Assembly: GCA_028023455.1 (NCBI GenBank)
Contig: JAQFVV010006215.1
Span: forward strand, 3,889,230 to 3,953,229
Direction of reading: 5' to 3'
Length of the DNA: 64,000 bases
DNA from: Epiperipatus broadwayi
Lineage: Eukaryota; Onychophora; Udeonychophora; Euonychophora; Peripatidae
In this document: piece after piece, positions 12,067 to 24,345 of the stretch
Layout of the letters: the number at the start of each line of letters is the position of its first letter
How positions within the stretch are numbered: position 1 is the first letter of the stretch
The notes under the pieces: model-generated
What the model was told of the DNA's origin: nothing
Databases searched by the model: none
Seen by the model: only the letters and a program-made list of their open reading frames with translations
Translations under genes and position numbers: made by a program

Positions 12067-13630
12067 TGTGCCAATGCCAAATTGGCACATGTATATAAAA
12101 TAATTTTGTATAAAAATTATTATCAAAATCTTTCGGAAAAAAGAATTTGAAATAAAAGTTACAATTAATTACTTTAAAGAGGGGAGAGGGAGATTTCCTA
12201 TAAAAAAAAATTAAAAGTTAAAAATCTCTTTTCATTCCAGTTTAGTAGAATAAATGTGTAGATATGTGCTATGGTAAATAGAAATAAATGTTAACTCATT
12301 AATAAGATAAATGTGTGTTAGAATAATATTAAAAAAAAAGAATAATAATTGAAATGAAATGTATTTAAAAACACAGTGGTGGGCTACTAAAGATATAAAA
12401 ACAATATGTTTATGAAAGCTACTACTAATCAAACAATCAATCAAAAAACACATTGTCATAGGACTAGTTATCAAGGAATTTCAACAACACCTATTGCACT
12501 TATTCCCGGAGGATATCAAAATGAAAACAATTCACAGATATAAATAGCTAGATTTTATTGGACAGGCTAGTTTGAGTTTGCAATTCAGTCTAGTTTCCAG
12601 TGACAGTTTGTTTCAGTACAACTTCTATTATGTATACAGAAACCAACATGCACTGTTGAGTAGCCTTGGAAATATACGCTTGTGCTCTAGCCTTTTTGTC
12701 CAACAAGATCAAAACCTGCCTGTGAAATAATGTCTACATAACAACTCCGAAATCCTCCGTCAAACGTTCAACCGTCTTCAAGAATAAAACAAATGGATAC
12801 GCATAAAATCTCTTCAAGAATTGTCAAAATCTAACCGGTTAGATATAATCCATCAGAAGCAGCCAACGACAAGAAAAAAAATTCTAGGTATATATTTTAT
12901 TATTATCATTTATACGTAGTAGTCACCACTGTAATCTGTAAATATTCAAGATTCAAATTATATGAACTCTATCATACATAAAATGAATTATTGATATGTG
13001 TGTATAAGTTTCAAATGCTATTAATGCTTTATTATTATGTTTGTGAATGTGAAATGATTTAAAGGTCAAAGATTATTTATGCTTTTTTCTTAAAATATAT
13101 GTGTTAATTTAAAAAAAATGTGCGTGTTAAAATTGGATTTATAGAAATGTTTATAATGCGTTAATGTTAGTTAATAAATTATCTTTCAAACTTAATTAAT
13201 GCTAAGTAAAATAAATTATCTTTAAACATTTGTCGGTCAATTCTTCTTACCAACCTTTTATTAATTATTTCCACCACAAATTTTTGTATAATTTGTTATT
13301 GAATAAAATTAGACTGAGCTAGTTTGAGGAAATGTTTCGAGCGCTGGATTATGAGCCTACTGCCCGAATACGTTAGTCCTTTGGACTAGCTGGCACCGGG
13401 AGTTTACTCTGAAACAAATAAAGTATTTGGATAGTAGGGGTTTGAATCTAGCAGCCGAGATGGGCCATTGTTGATAGTTAAAGCTATCAATAAGATCTCT
13501 CATTTTGCTCGAACGTGCCGGTTCATTCACGTATCATTTATAAGATTATAAATGTATATGAAAGGAGTTTGAAACCAGTCAAAACTTATATACATATAAG
13601 TAAGTGGTTTCAGCGGTTTGACCCGGTACA
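12067..13630 (+). repeat. 3' LTR of retrotransposon 1
   Basis: Near-identical to 7027-8618, including the terminal inverted repeat (TGTGCCAAT, GCCAA, ATTGGCACA) and the CCCGGTACA end. It is 28 bp shorter, with small deletions such as loss of a CAT after AGAT, part of a CAGCAG-rich stretch near 12857, and a TATAAACTTTA segment near 13226. The flank after it begins TTAT, matching the base before the 5' LTR. Confidence 0.88.
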
Positions 13631-16600
13631 TTATATTTAATAATCTTTGAATTATAAAGTTGATTTTTAACTGCAAAATAAATACATTTCTCCTCTTTTT
13701 TTTTTTTCCTCAAAATAATTTTCAATTATGATGATTGTATTTTTGCTGCAAGTGAAATTAGATTTCATAACAATTCTAATTCAAAAATAATTGAGTGTCA
13801 AGCGTTGGTGGTCGAGTGGTCAGCACAGCTGCCTTACAAGCGCAGATAGTCAGTTGAAATTAAATTGAAAGGCTGCGAACTTCTCGCACTTATGATAATA
13901 CTTATCTGATAGCCAATCAGATGTTATGATGGAAACATAACGGCTGAAATTATCATAGAATTAATCTTGGACACAGTGCTTATGATAGAAATATCTTAGT
14001 ATTAAAAGGAGATATATCTGTGTATTTGAAAAGTATTTAATGTGTTTAACTGGTTCTTAAGGACCTGAGATTGTCATTTAACAGAAGATTAATACAGAGA
14101 GAAACTTGAGAATAGTGAACTATGTATGGAAAGATGTTCCTTACGGATAACAAGACTGAAAATGAGATAAAAGAACAAACAGGTATAATGACATTATTAA
14201 AAGAATTATAAAACTATTATGGGGTTGGGTCGAAGATATTGATAAAAAGAGATGATAATAGATGAAGCATTAAAGTTTTAAATTGGGTCACAAGAGATTG
14301 TAAAAGATCTAAAAGAAGTCCACATATGAGACAAATAGTTAAAAGTAAGAAAGTTTATTGATGTGATGTGAAGAGACTTTGGATTGTAAACTTTTTTTTT
14401 AATTTGGAGAAATTTTCATTCTATAATAAATGAATCGATAATGATTGGAAATGATGATTATTTCTCTAATTAAGTTTTTCAATATATGTTTTATTTTTTA
14501 TAAAAAATTGTTATTAATAATCACTATAAATTTTTAAAGTTACTTGTTAGATATGTTGATAATTATATGTTTATAATACTTGAGTAGATTGAAGTTTTTT
14601 TTTTAATGATTTCAATAGATTTAATTTTTTTAAAATTTATTGTATCAAATATTCATAGTTTAATGTATATGAAATTTAAACAGAAGTAGCCATGGATAAA
14701 TCACATAAGTAAAGGTGAAATATAGAGAATTCAACAATCCGTCAACTTTCCAGCTTTATAAATTTTTGTTTGGTGACATTGTCGAAATGTAGAATAGAAA
14801 TAATGTAGCTTCGAGAAAAATAATTATTTTCGTTTGGAGTTCACATTACATTAAATTATGCGAATCAATATTTACATTTACAAACTGATATTTTCTATCC
14901 TCTATTTGAACAATTGTAACATCAAAAGAATTAACACTGCATTTAAATCTGGCTAATATATATTTTTCTATTCTGAATTTCCAGAAATAGCATTTGCTAA
15001 TGTATGAGTATTATTTATCCACAGTTTAAGATTGTAATCGGCAACTTATTTAGTCGGAAGTACAATAAATATATTATAACGGGATTCGCCGTGTTCCATA
15101 TATATTTTACGCATATATGTAGTCTTGTACGATTGCGTGTATGTTTATATAACGATACACGTATATGCGTAATGGTTTAAAAGAATATTTATTCTTAAAT
15201 TATTCCATTTTATTGCCCCAGCATATTTATGAGCATCAATTTATGACCTCAAGCGCCAATCCCATATTTCTATAAGAATTATGCTGGGAGAATTGGAATA
15301 CCAATATGGAAATGCCCCTGGACTAGCTCAGCTCAGGGCTGGTGGTAAAATTTACCGGCAGTAGATCTAACTCTCTCTTTTTTTTATTTTTAAAAAAAAA
15401 CCTCATAACATAAAAACAAAATAAAAAAACCATTCATTTTATATACATTTATTAGCTATGATATTTACGTATGTATATAAAAAAAAAAAAATTATTTACT
15501 TAAGTTAAATCAGTGTCTCTTTTCTCTTTTAAATCAAAGATTCATATCAGTTTCCTTTTTTCTTTGTTTGCTCCGTTCTCTTTTTGCCAAAACTCCCACA
15601 CACGCACAAATATGCTATTATATGTATTTTGCACCGAAGATTTAATTGGACTAATTTATACACTAATAAATTCCGTAGTAAATAGTTTGACCTCTCCGGG
15701 CAAAGAAAATAAATTTTTAAGTTCACAATTGTGTCAAATAAACAGTTTTCTCAAATTCGTGGAGTACCTGGTTTCCCCGTATAGATGTAATTAGAAAGAA
15801 AATACCTGGTTTCCCCGGGGAATTGATCGAATCCTCTTGGTGAAAATGGAATCTCCGGTCCTTTGTCGGTGAACGAACTTTGTTTTTTTTTTAATTTGAA
15901 GTTCAGGTTCCATGGCTAAAGTCTGTTTATTTATTTATTTTCTTTCTCTTCTGGCGATTCAATATTGTTGCTTATTGAGGCGAATTCTCTGGGCTTTACG
16001 TCCCTTCTCTGCTATCGGCAGCTGCTATACATTTGGGGGCAAAGGATTCAGACCCTCCGCACGTTGAAGCCTCTACCCCAGCCTGACCATATTTTATCAA
16101 AATGTATATCACGTTGACCGTCTGCTTTCTTCTACCTCCAAACTTATACTAACTAATTAATTTAATTTTTCTTTAATTATCAAACTTATCTTTTTTTTCA
16201 CTCTTTTTTTTAAAATTATATTTCCATTCACATTCCATATGCCTTTGTTGGAATGTACCACAAAAGCTTTTTACACCTATTTCTTTCCAATTAATATTTA
16301 ATTAGTATTAGACATTCCACGATTTTTATAATACTTCCATTGTTGTGCAAAATTTGTCTTCCATCTTGACATTTAAAGTTCTTTTGTTGACTTAATATGT
16401 AAATATTTAAAAGTTTATCAAACAAAATATTTTTTATTTTTATTTTGTGAATTTTTCATTTTTAATGGTTCAAAAACGCACTCACACATATACATAGCGA
16501 TGTGTATAGCTGGGTTTGGCAAAAGAGAGAAAAAAATCAGAGCAAGTGTATAATCCCCCATACCTCTTCTATGAGTTCTTTTTAATTAAAATAACTAAAT

Positions 16601-17863
16601 CAATTCTGTACAACCACGCAAATGACCGTTGATTGTACATCAAACTGTAAATATTAATTTTGTTAGTAAAGTAATATATATTTTTAATAATACGTTAGTA
16701 ATAAGATATATATATATATTAATAATGCGTTAAGTATTCGAATACGTATTTGTCTAATTATCGCAACAGGGTTTGATTATACCTGCCCTGTTGCAATATA
16801 TATATGTATTAAGTATTTGGACAGTACACGTGCCAATAAAGTTGAATTAATAAAACTATCTAGAAATTTTTTTTTGACTATAATAATGCATATTATACAA
16901 AACATAATTAAAAATTACATTTAAATATTAACGCATAAAGATAGAAAAATTATAAATAAGAATTTATATATAAGGACAGCAGAAAATAGTGAAAAATTTC
17001 GTTAATTATTCTTCTGTTAGCTGTGCCATCAAAAAATTTTCGTGTGCGACATAGTTGCCAACCGGTGACTTAAGGGTAAATAGTTTATTTCCATTTAGAT
17101 TTCATATATATTAAAAAATTAATATCTGATTACTGTAATGGAGATTATTAAAAATGAGATTCAGTCTCTATAATCTATTTAAAGAATTGTAACTTTAAAA
17201 TGATTAAATCTGGCTAATACTTAATTTCCATTCTGAATTTCCAGCAAAATTAGCAAAGAAAGCATATAAAAATCAAAATTGAAAGAATAAGAGAATTCAC
17301 TTTAGTCTTTATTGTTTATTGATGTAGAAGTATTATTTATCCAAAAGTTTGAGCATTATCCATTCATTTTTTACAGAGAAAATAATTATTCTTCCTTGAG
17401 ACTTATTACATTTATTATGGAGAGATTATTTGAAACTTAATAGATTAAAAATTTTAAATTTGTTACTTGTAAAAAATTGAAGACTTATTTGTATTCATTA
17501 TGTTATTGAGAAAACAAGAATTAAATTATACATGAGAGTTATACATTTTTAATTTTTAAAGAAGAATAGGTTTTAGTTTTTATTATAGAAATGAAAAGTT
17601 AAATATTTTTAAAAGTTTTGCTCTGTTTAAAAAAAAAAAACACACTTCTATAAGAAATATATTCGTTTGGGTTGCTCTGACTAGAAGCAAAACTATTTTA
17701 TTTAGTGAAAAGTATTTTAATATAATTCATATAGTAAATTAAAAAATAAAAAAACAATTTATTTTGTTACCTCTTAAGCCTCTATGTGTAAAGTGTTATA
17801 CAAAAATAGTTACTTGTTAGGTAATAAAAAAATCGCATGCAAAAGAGATTTATTGTAAAATTT
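13631..17863. other. Intergenic stretch with a SINE head and short repeats
   Basis: Mostly AT-rich. Besides the tRNA-like segment at 13803-13875 there is a GC-richer island at 15550-16110. It carries the phrase ACCTGGTTTCCCCG twice (15767 and 15807); I do not recognise it. A 93-codon plus frame (15513-15794) runs into this island but shows no domain and is not supported. Two diverged direct copies of AAATCTGGCTAATA...TTCTGAATTTCCAG lie near 14945 and 17207, so part of this stretch is an unclassified repeat. Confidence 0.45.
13803..13875 (+). repeat. tRNA-like SINE head fragment
   Basis: GGTGGTCGAGTGGTCAGCAC fits a Pol III A box and D arm, and GCTGCCTTACAAGCGCAG fits an anticodon arm with a Val-like TAC. 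The expected B box (GGTTCGANTCC) is decayed to AGTTGAAATTA, so it is not a working tRNA gene. The body downstream has no clear end. Confidence 0.4.
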
Positions 17864-19715
17864 GGTAGTAGTATGAATACTGAACCTGACCGTCTTATGG
17901 CTTACAGTACAAGAGGTGTTTTTTGAGCTGTAACAGGCTACCTGAGGGCAATGTATTCTATGATTATATAACAAAATACTACACCCATTGCATTGCGACA
18001 GTATTTGTCAAGTGAGCGCTCTTGAACTCTTGCTATGGTCTGATTTGATGGTGGCAGTATTTGAAAGAGACGAAACTCTGCAAAAATTCATTGTCGGGAA
18101 TTTTTTAGAAAGCGTAGTGGAATTAGTATTCCATGTTAAGAATTGCCATGTCATCACACATGCTTCCCTATGCTTTTCAACTGCACACAACTTGAAATGG
18201 TTCTTCTTTTCAGAAGAGTTTTTTTTGCCAATTTTGCACACAAATGCTCACTTATGCACGAATCCATGCAAGAACTGTCAAATGTCATCTGCAAGTTGTC
18301 CAAATTGGTTGAAGCTGAGTGAATTGCCAGCCAGCCACACAAGTGGATGCACAATATTGTTTTTCCCAGAAAGAGAAACTCTTGCAAGCATACCTATGTA
18401 GGTCTGTGTAAGGGAAGTTGGTTTGAAGGCTCCAAAATCCTGTTACTTATACAGCTTTGAGGCTTTCCTGTTATTTTATTTGCATGTTACTTTTGGCTGC
18501 TGTTTTTTATGCCCCCCCAAAATGGTGGTTTTTGTTTTGTTTTTTACTTGTTTTGGTTGGTTCACAACCTGTCCAAAGTTTTGTTTCTTTTTGATTCAAT
18601 AAATTATTTTATGGGAAACTTGTTGTTTTTGTTGTTCACATAATTATAAAATAGGTAGGTAGGTAATATTTGATAAGTTTCATTAACAGTTAAAGTAGTA
18701 GGTAATATTTTATTATACCAAAAAAAAAAAAAAAAGAATTTAAGAGTTGATTCAAAAGGCCCCACCAAAAAAAAAGTAAAATAATAATAAAGAACTGTGT
18801 GGTAACATAATAAAATGTTCAAAAAGAAAAATCCAAAAAGAAGTCGATAATTAAAAATCAAAACAAATCTTCCCTGCCACCCACCTTTGCCAGCTTAAAA
18901 ATAAAGTGTTCTTTAAAAACGAACTGTTTATGTCTTTTTTTAAAATTAAAGGCCCAAAAAATTAAGGAAGAACTTTTTGCTATCATATAAAGCTTTCTGT
19001 AGCATAAAGATTTGAAACAAAAAAAAAAGCCTTGTAATAAATTAACCAAAAAAAAAAAGATGACAATTCAAAATCAAAACAATCCCTCTCCCCTCCACCC
19101 TCTAAAAAACCAACTGTTGGTTTATTCAAAAGTACCGAATTGTTGAAGTCTTTCAGCAAATCAAAACATCAACCAAAAAAAAGAAGATAAGTTAAAAGCA
19201 AACAACCAACTCCCCCCCCCCTCCACCATCTAAAAACAACAAAGTGTTTGTTACCATATTTTTGTGTAAACAAACTGATGGAGCGTTAATCGATAATTTA
19301 AAAGCAAACCAACACCCCTACACCATCTAAAAGCAATTTGTTTGTTTCTTAAAGAAACAAACCAAAAAAAAACCCTTGTAAAAAAAAAATTTGGCTTACC
19401 ATAAGTAATATTATGTAAAGAAACATACGGACAGTTAGTCATTAATTTACAAACAAACCAACACACTTAGACCATTTAAAAACAAAGTATTTGTTTATTA
19501 AAAACAAAAAAAAAAACTGGGTGGAATTAAAAAAAAAAAAACTTTGGTGGCTTATCGTCGTCACCGACAAAAAAAAATTAAAAATCAGTTGAAAAAAAAA
19601 AATATTTTACCTTAATATGTAAAAAAAACAGATGGCCCATGAATTGGTATATTGATGTGAATTGGGCAAAAAAGAGCACCATCAGATGGTAGGGTTCAGT
19701 ATTCATACTACTACC
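17864..19715. mobile_element. DNA-transposon-like element, copy 1, with 8-bp TAAAATTT target duplication
   Basis: Terminal inverted repeats begin GGTAGTAGTATGAATACTGA at 17864 and appear reverse-complemented at the right end (to 19715); similarity continues imperfectly for about 40 bp. TAAAATTT occurs at 17856-17863 and 19716-19723. The left half (17900-18620) is moderately balanced in base composition and contains overlapping frames on both strands, none recognisable. The right half (18700-19650) is a purine-rich array of degenerate ~110-bp units built around CCATCTAAAAACAAAGTGTT and poly(A). An 8-bp duplication fits hAT, P, Merlin and a few other superfamilies, but the ends do not match a consensus I know. 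No transposase is visible. Confidence 0.8.
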
Positions 19716-20663
19716 TAAAATTTTTATTAAACAATATGAAAAAACTGATATCAGTTGTGTAAAAGTTTACTTTGGGAAAAGCAAATTATCTTTAAATGAA
19801 AAAGTTAAAATGTATAAAAGTTAAAAATAAACACCTTAATTCTCTTTATATATTCAGGAGCATGATATAGGACATAAAATATTGCTCGATGGGACAAAAG
19901 TTGTCTTCTTTCAAAATAATGAGATGCAAAGAAGGGTAAAAGAGATTCTTTGAACTAATAAATATAGTTAATGATAAATTATAAATTTCTAATAAATAAA
20001 TAAATATAGTTCAGAAGCCATCAACATGATTAAAATTTTATTTAACTAGATGGAGGATAAAATTGGATTAGGGTACTTTGTGAATGTATTTGTGTTATGT
20101 TTATACTTGGAAAGATCTACATGTATAGATAAAATCATTGTCATGTGAAGTTTTTAGTAATTTGATTATTATTGTTAATGTTAATTTGTGTTTATATATA
20201 TATTATTTTTTAGATTACACTTATTATTGCTATAACACTAAACAAAGGATTTGCAACAAATAAATTACCTTCAAATTATCCACTGTAAGTACTTCTAATT
20301 ATAAATTTTATATAAATTATTTATTTTAAAATAATTTGAAAACAAACAATATCTAGCTTTAGGATCACACCAAGGGAGTTTGCCCTTTGGATGTGAGAAA
20401 TAATTTGCAGTTCTTTAGAATGTTGACTGTTTTTTCTCAGTGTGTATATATATATATATATATATACACACACAAATTTCAGGCTTGTCAACTATTGTAA
20501 GAAATCAATTTGAAACTTATTTAGATACTTTGCATGATTAATATTCATTTTTTTCTAAATGAAGTGTTTTAAGCAGATTTCTATATTAATAAATGAGGCA
20601 TAAAAATAGATAGCTGCCTTATTCTTGTTAATTATCGTCTTATGCTATTTTAGAAAGTATTTA
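19716..20663. other. Non-coding stretch holding one exon-like segment and a microsatellite
   Basis: AT-rich throughout. A (TA)n(CA)n microsatellite lies at 20444-20474. The only segment with gene-like signals is 20214-20284, listed separately. Confidence 0.5.
20214..20284 (+). other. Possible 71-nt host exon with a signal-peptide-like reading
   Basis: The segment is preceded by a pyrimidine-rich acceptor (TATTATTTTTTAG) and followed by GTAAGT, a perfect donor hexamer. One frame is open across it and reads ITLIIAITLNKGFATNKLP..., a hydrophobic run then a polar stretch, resembling the end of a signal peptide. Length 71 is not a multiple of three, so it would shift phase. No neighbouring exon with matching phase was recognised. 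In DNA this AT-rich, chance splice-site pairs are common. Confidence 0.22.
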
Positions 20664-20845
20664 ATACTGTGCAGTTTGGCATAGTTGGTACAGCATCCGA
20701 TTTGGGATCAGGAAATCCCATAATCAATTCTGGTGCTTGCAGGTCTGGTGCTCAAACTTTTATGCACTTCCAAGAAATAAAGTATCCATATGCCTTTTTG
20801 TAGAAATTATTTTAAAATATTTGAGAGATAATAACAATAAAAATA
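20664..20845 (+). repeat. tRNA-derived SINE, proline-tRNA-like head
   Basis: TGGCATAGTTGG (20677-20688) is a good Pol III A box. ATTTGGGAT lies where a proline anticodon loop (TGG) would be, and a degenerate B box (AATCAATTCTGG) follows at the right distance. The body ends in an AATAATAAA-rich tail before TATAATGAGATATTATTTTA at 20850. An unrelated 75-codon frame over it is not a gene. Confidence 0.5.
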
Positions 20846-20849
20846 ATAA

Positions 20850-23800
20850 ATATAATGAGATATTATTTTATATAGCGCTGTTTTTATATTGTAATAGTGA
20901 TATTGTAACGGTCAGAATCGTCTATCTCACTAACACACTGCATAATTCAAACCCCAGACACTAAACTGAACATTCTAGGAGGGGTTGCCTTCTAGATATA
21001 CTAAGTTTGAATCTAAAGTCCAAATTTCACAGCGCCACCTATGTGATAACGCATCTGATGCTACAACTAGTATAACCTTTTACCGGTGCCTGGTGGTCAG
21101 GGAGAAACAAAAGACTCTATACTAAGATAAGTTTGGCTGACTAATTATTGTCTATGGATTTATAAAAGAAATGCAGAATATATATATAGACCGAGACAGT
21201 GATAGGAATCAAATAAAATAAGAGATAAAATTTAGTTTTAAATAATTTCACACAATTTATTTATATAAATATAATATATAACGCCACTGACTGCTTATAT
21301 GAGACAGGGACGCGTATTAAATAATTGTTGGCATTTATATTTCAGTAATGACAAAAGGTTTTAAAACAGAGTGATATATTCTATTCCTCGGGCTAATAGC
21401 GTTACGATAATGTGCTTGACAAGATAGGAACATGTGCGAGGTGCTTTGAGTAAATAGACAAGTTTAAGACAATATTTGAAATTAAATGTTCTAAAATATT
21501 TATTGATTTCGAGAATAGTACGGACTAAAGCTTACTAAGGAAATGTGGGAATGGGATCAAAGCATTTATTTGAGAATAATAATAATAGATTTGTATTGGG
21601 AGGTCAGTATTGCTGATAGTGAATTTATAAAGTTGGAGGGTGTGACTCGTTTAAGTCATGAATGCTTTGTAAAATAAATATAAAATGAAACAATATTGAA
21701 GATCCGGAATAATTACGGAGAGCATCTCGCCGCTAACCCGTAGGAAAGTATTTTGACGAACAGCCGAAACCTAGCAACTGTGTGACGATTGCATTTAATT
21801 CCCAGGGGTGTCATTTGGGACACCCTCTGCCTGGGAAACCGCAAGCGTGGAGAGAACGGCCTTAGCCGTGTAAAGAATCCTTGGAAAAATAAAACAAAGC
21901 GGTCTCAACAACCAATTCATGTACCAGCAATACGAGACTAGTGTATATAAAAACATTCTAAATGGGTTTTACTCAGATTAAGAGAAATGCCCAATCAAAT
22001 TCCCCGAAATTCATTTAAGAGGGTCCGCACATTCTCGACGTCAATGATGAACTTTATAATGAAAGTAGAACACGGTAATGAAAATAGGAAAATGCATGCT
22101 TGCGGGTTTGAAAAGTAAGTATAGATTTATATACGCAATCATGCATTTGGGGACACATTTAAATCATTGACTTTGCACATACTCTTATATTAGATTAAAA
22201 TCAATAGCATGTAGATTTTAAACTATGTGATTATATTACATTAAAGAAAAGAATCGCCCTCGAACGAGTGATTTGCAAGATAATAAAATTGGAAAATTAT
22301 AAATTTAAAATATGCCTTAATAGCAGCATCTTACTTTCAATAGAGGGAATAGTTCACTCGGTCAAAGATGATTCTGACACATTATCATAATAAAATAAAA
22401 GAAAGCTTTATAAATGGAAAATATTAACCCAAGGATAGAGAGCAAAATGTTGAGTATATTTAAATACATGAAAGAAATACATAATGAAGTTGTGAAATAT
22501 AAGAAAACAATGTTAAATAGCTATAGCATGTTAGTTAGGAATCACAAGAGCTCTTGGGTTAATTTGGGTTACCTCTGGAAATGCATTTGCAGGTAGATGT
22601 TCGTCAGGGTTTATAATTCAGCAGCAAAATCTGGAATGTTCATATTTTGGCAGTGGCAGCAGCAGTTCCGGGGTCCGTGTGATAACTTCTGATAGTATGG
22701 AGCAGTGGCTGGCTATTCCGAGGGGACATAGCCATCTTAACGCCTCTACTCGGACATGTCAAGGTTAGCAAATTATTAGAATCTTAGAACAACTCAGAAA
22801 CCTTTAGACAACTCAGAATTCTTTAAAAGCTTAGAATGGAGAACAAAAGAAAACCATCCTTTTTATAGTAAAATTTAACAATAGACTTGCCCTGGAGCGT
22901 ACAAAATTATTGGACTTATCTGCTGTAATTAAATCTATCCGAATGTCTAAAGGATTTCAACATTAATTAATTTCTTTTGTTAACTTCCCCGTCAACATTC
23001 GAATTACAAACTAGATTTAATTAAAATTACTGCTACTAATTAAAGATAACTTAAGTGGACAGCTGCTGTTTTTAGATAAACTTATATAATTAAACTATTG
23101 TCCCTCATTTATTTTAACAGAAATATTTGGGATGATTTTTATTAAATAAAACGAAAATTATTTTATTTTAAATTGTAATATTTGAATCTATCTACTAAAC
23201 GAATATTTACTAAATAAATTTTATTTTAAATCAAAAATATTACGACGGTAATATATTTGTAAATAGATCCAAACAAAATAACTAACAATTTATAATTTTG
23301 ATATGTTTTAAAATGGATATCATAGTGTGTGCGCAATTACGACTTATATAACTTACTTTTTAATAAATGTAAATTATGTGAACAAATACATAATTCATAA
23401 TATTTTATTTTATTTGGGAATAAGTTATATATTGTGCTCGTGGTTTAAAATTAGGTGGGATTTTCGGTATATAAGTGTATTGCAGACACACTACGATAGA
23501 TTGGGGTTCAAATTAAGGTATGAGGGTAGGAAGTAGGTGAGAAAAGGTGAAACGAAGATCTGCAAAGCAGACCTTACTGTTTCAATATTAGTGATTAAGC
23601 CAATGCACATTTGCTTTAAAGATAAATTATAAATGAATACTCTCACTATTCCAGATACAAGATATAGTTATTTAGGAAAGATGGAATGAATCCACCCATC
23701 CTTTTGACCCAAACATTTATATATGGGCAAATCTTAAGCTTATGGAAATGAGAGCATGAAGATGTTAAGCAATTACTCTAAATTACATTTAATATGCTTG

Positions 23801-24112
23801 AATGAATGATGCTTGTTAAATCTTTACAATTTATGATACGTCATTCTTTAGTTGAAATTAAACATATATAATGAGATATTATTTTATATAGCACTATGTT
23901 TTTATACTGTAATAGTGATATTAGCGATTAAGCCAATGCACATTCACTTTAATGATAAATTATAAATGAATACTCTCACTTTTCCAGACACAAGATATAG
24001 TTTTTTAGAAAAGAAGGAATGAATCCACCCATTCTTTCAACCCAAACATTTATGTATGGGAAAATTTTAAGCATATGGAAATGAGAGCAAATGAGAGCAT
24101 GAAGATGTTAAG
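20850..24112 (+). repeat. Tandem dimer of a ~335-bp repeat, first copy split by an LTR-like insertion
   Basis: Copy 2 (23865-24112) reads ATAATGAGATATTATTTTATATAGC..., then TAGTGATATTAGCGATTAAGCCAATGCAC, then CTCTCAC, then AATCCACCCAT. Copy 1 has the same order but is cut after TAGTGATAT (20903) and resumes with ATATTAGTGATTAAGCC at 23585. Joining the two parts gives about 335 bp. A third fragment (ATGAGATATTATTTTATATAGCGCT) lies at 53371-53397. The repeat family is unknown to me and has no coding frame. Confidence 0.7.
20904..23584 (+). mobile_element. 2.7-kb LTR-like insertion (TGTAACGG...TTTCA), ATAT target duplication
   Basis: The boundaries come from the empty site in the adjacent repeat copy at about 23917: ATAT at 20900-20903 and at 23585-23588 collapse to one ATAT there. 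The insertion starts TG and ends CA. Its first ~250 bases match, in reverse complement, the right end of the 3-kb insertion at 36221-39223 (TGTAACGGTCAGA, CCAAATTT..., CAGGGAGAAACA). A GC-richer block at 21715-21900 and another near 22650-22760 stand out. No gag or pol is visible, so a solo LTR or an internally gutted element is likely. The 60-codon frame at 22414 is not supported. Confidence 0.68.
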
Positions 24113-24345
24113 TAATTAACTATTGTATACAGTCTTTCAATTGGCAGAAGTACTTTCGGTTAATTCCTTTTAATTCCTTCTGTAACCAGCCTCAACTGCC
24201 ATTAAATTTAAAAAACAAAACAGGATTTGAGTTAAATGATGTTTGCTTCCATTTTGTTTTTTGAATTTAATAGTAGTTGAGGCAGATTAAGGAATTAACC
24301 AAAACTACTTCTGTGATTAAAAGACTGTATATAATAGTTAATTAC
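24113..24345. mobile_element. Hairpin MITE
   Basis: About 230 bp whose two halves are inverted copies: TAATTAACTATTGTATACAG at the left and its near complement at the right (TGTATATAATAGTTAATTA). Matching inner blocks follow (GGTTAATTCCTT, GCCTCAACT, AAAAACAAAA). The ends are themselves palindromic (TAATTA), so the target duplication cannot be separated. No coding capacity. Confidence 0.7.

Larger units (their letters stand above)
7027..13630 (+). mobile_element. LTR retrotransposon 1 (gag-only, Ty3/Gypsy-like), TTAT target duplication
   Basis: Two long direct repeats with TG...CA ends, 7027-8618 and 12067-13630, flank a 3.4-kb interior. TTAT precedes the left LTR (7023-7026) and follows the right one (13631-13634). 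A possible primer-binding site starting TGGCTCTACCCAATG lies 4 nt after the left LTR (8623). A purine tract, GGAGGGGGGGGTG, lies just before the right LTR (12051-12063). The interior codes only for a frameshifted gag. No protease, reverse transcriptase or integrase was found, so the copy is non-autonomous. The LTRs differ by scattered substitutions and a few small indels, which suggests a fairly recent insertion. A diverged solo LTR of the same superfamily lies at 50238-52100. Confidence 0.9.

Noticed and set aside
13803-13875. Functional tRNA gene (Val-like)
   Set aside because: The B box and T arm are decayed and the acceptor stem does not pair, so it is a SINE head at most.
17988-18401. 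137-codon open frame in DNA element copy 1
   Set aside because: The equivalent sequence in copy 2 (about 44150-44560) is not open in the same frame, and opposite-strand frames are just as long. No transposase motif was seen.
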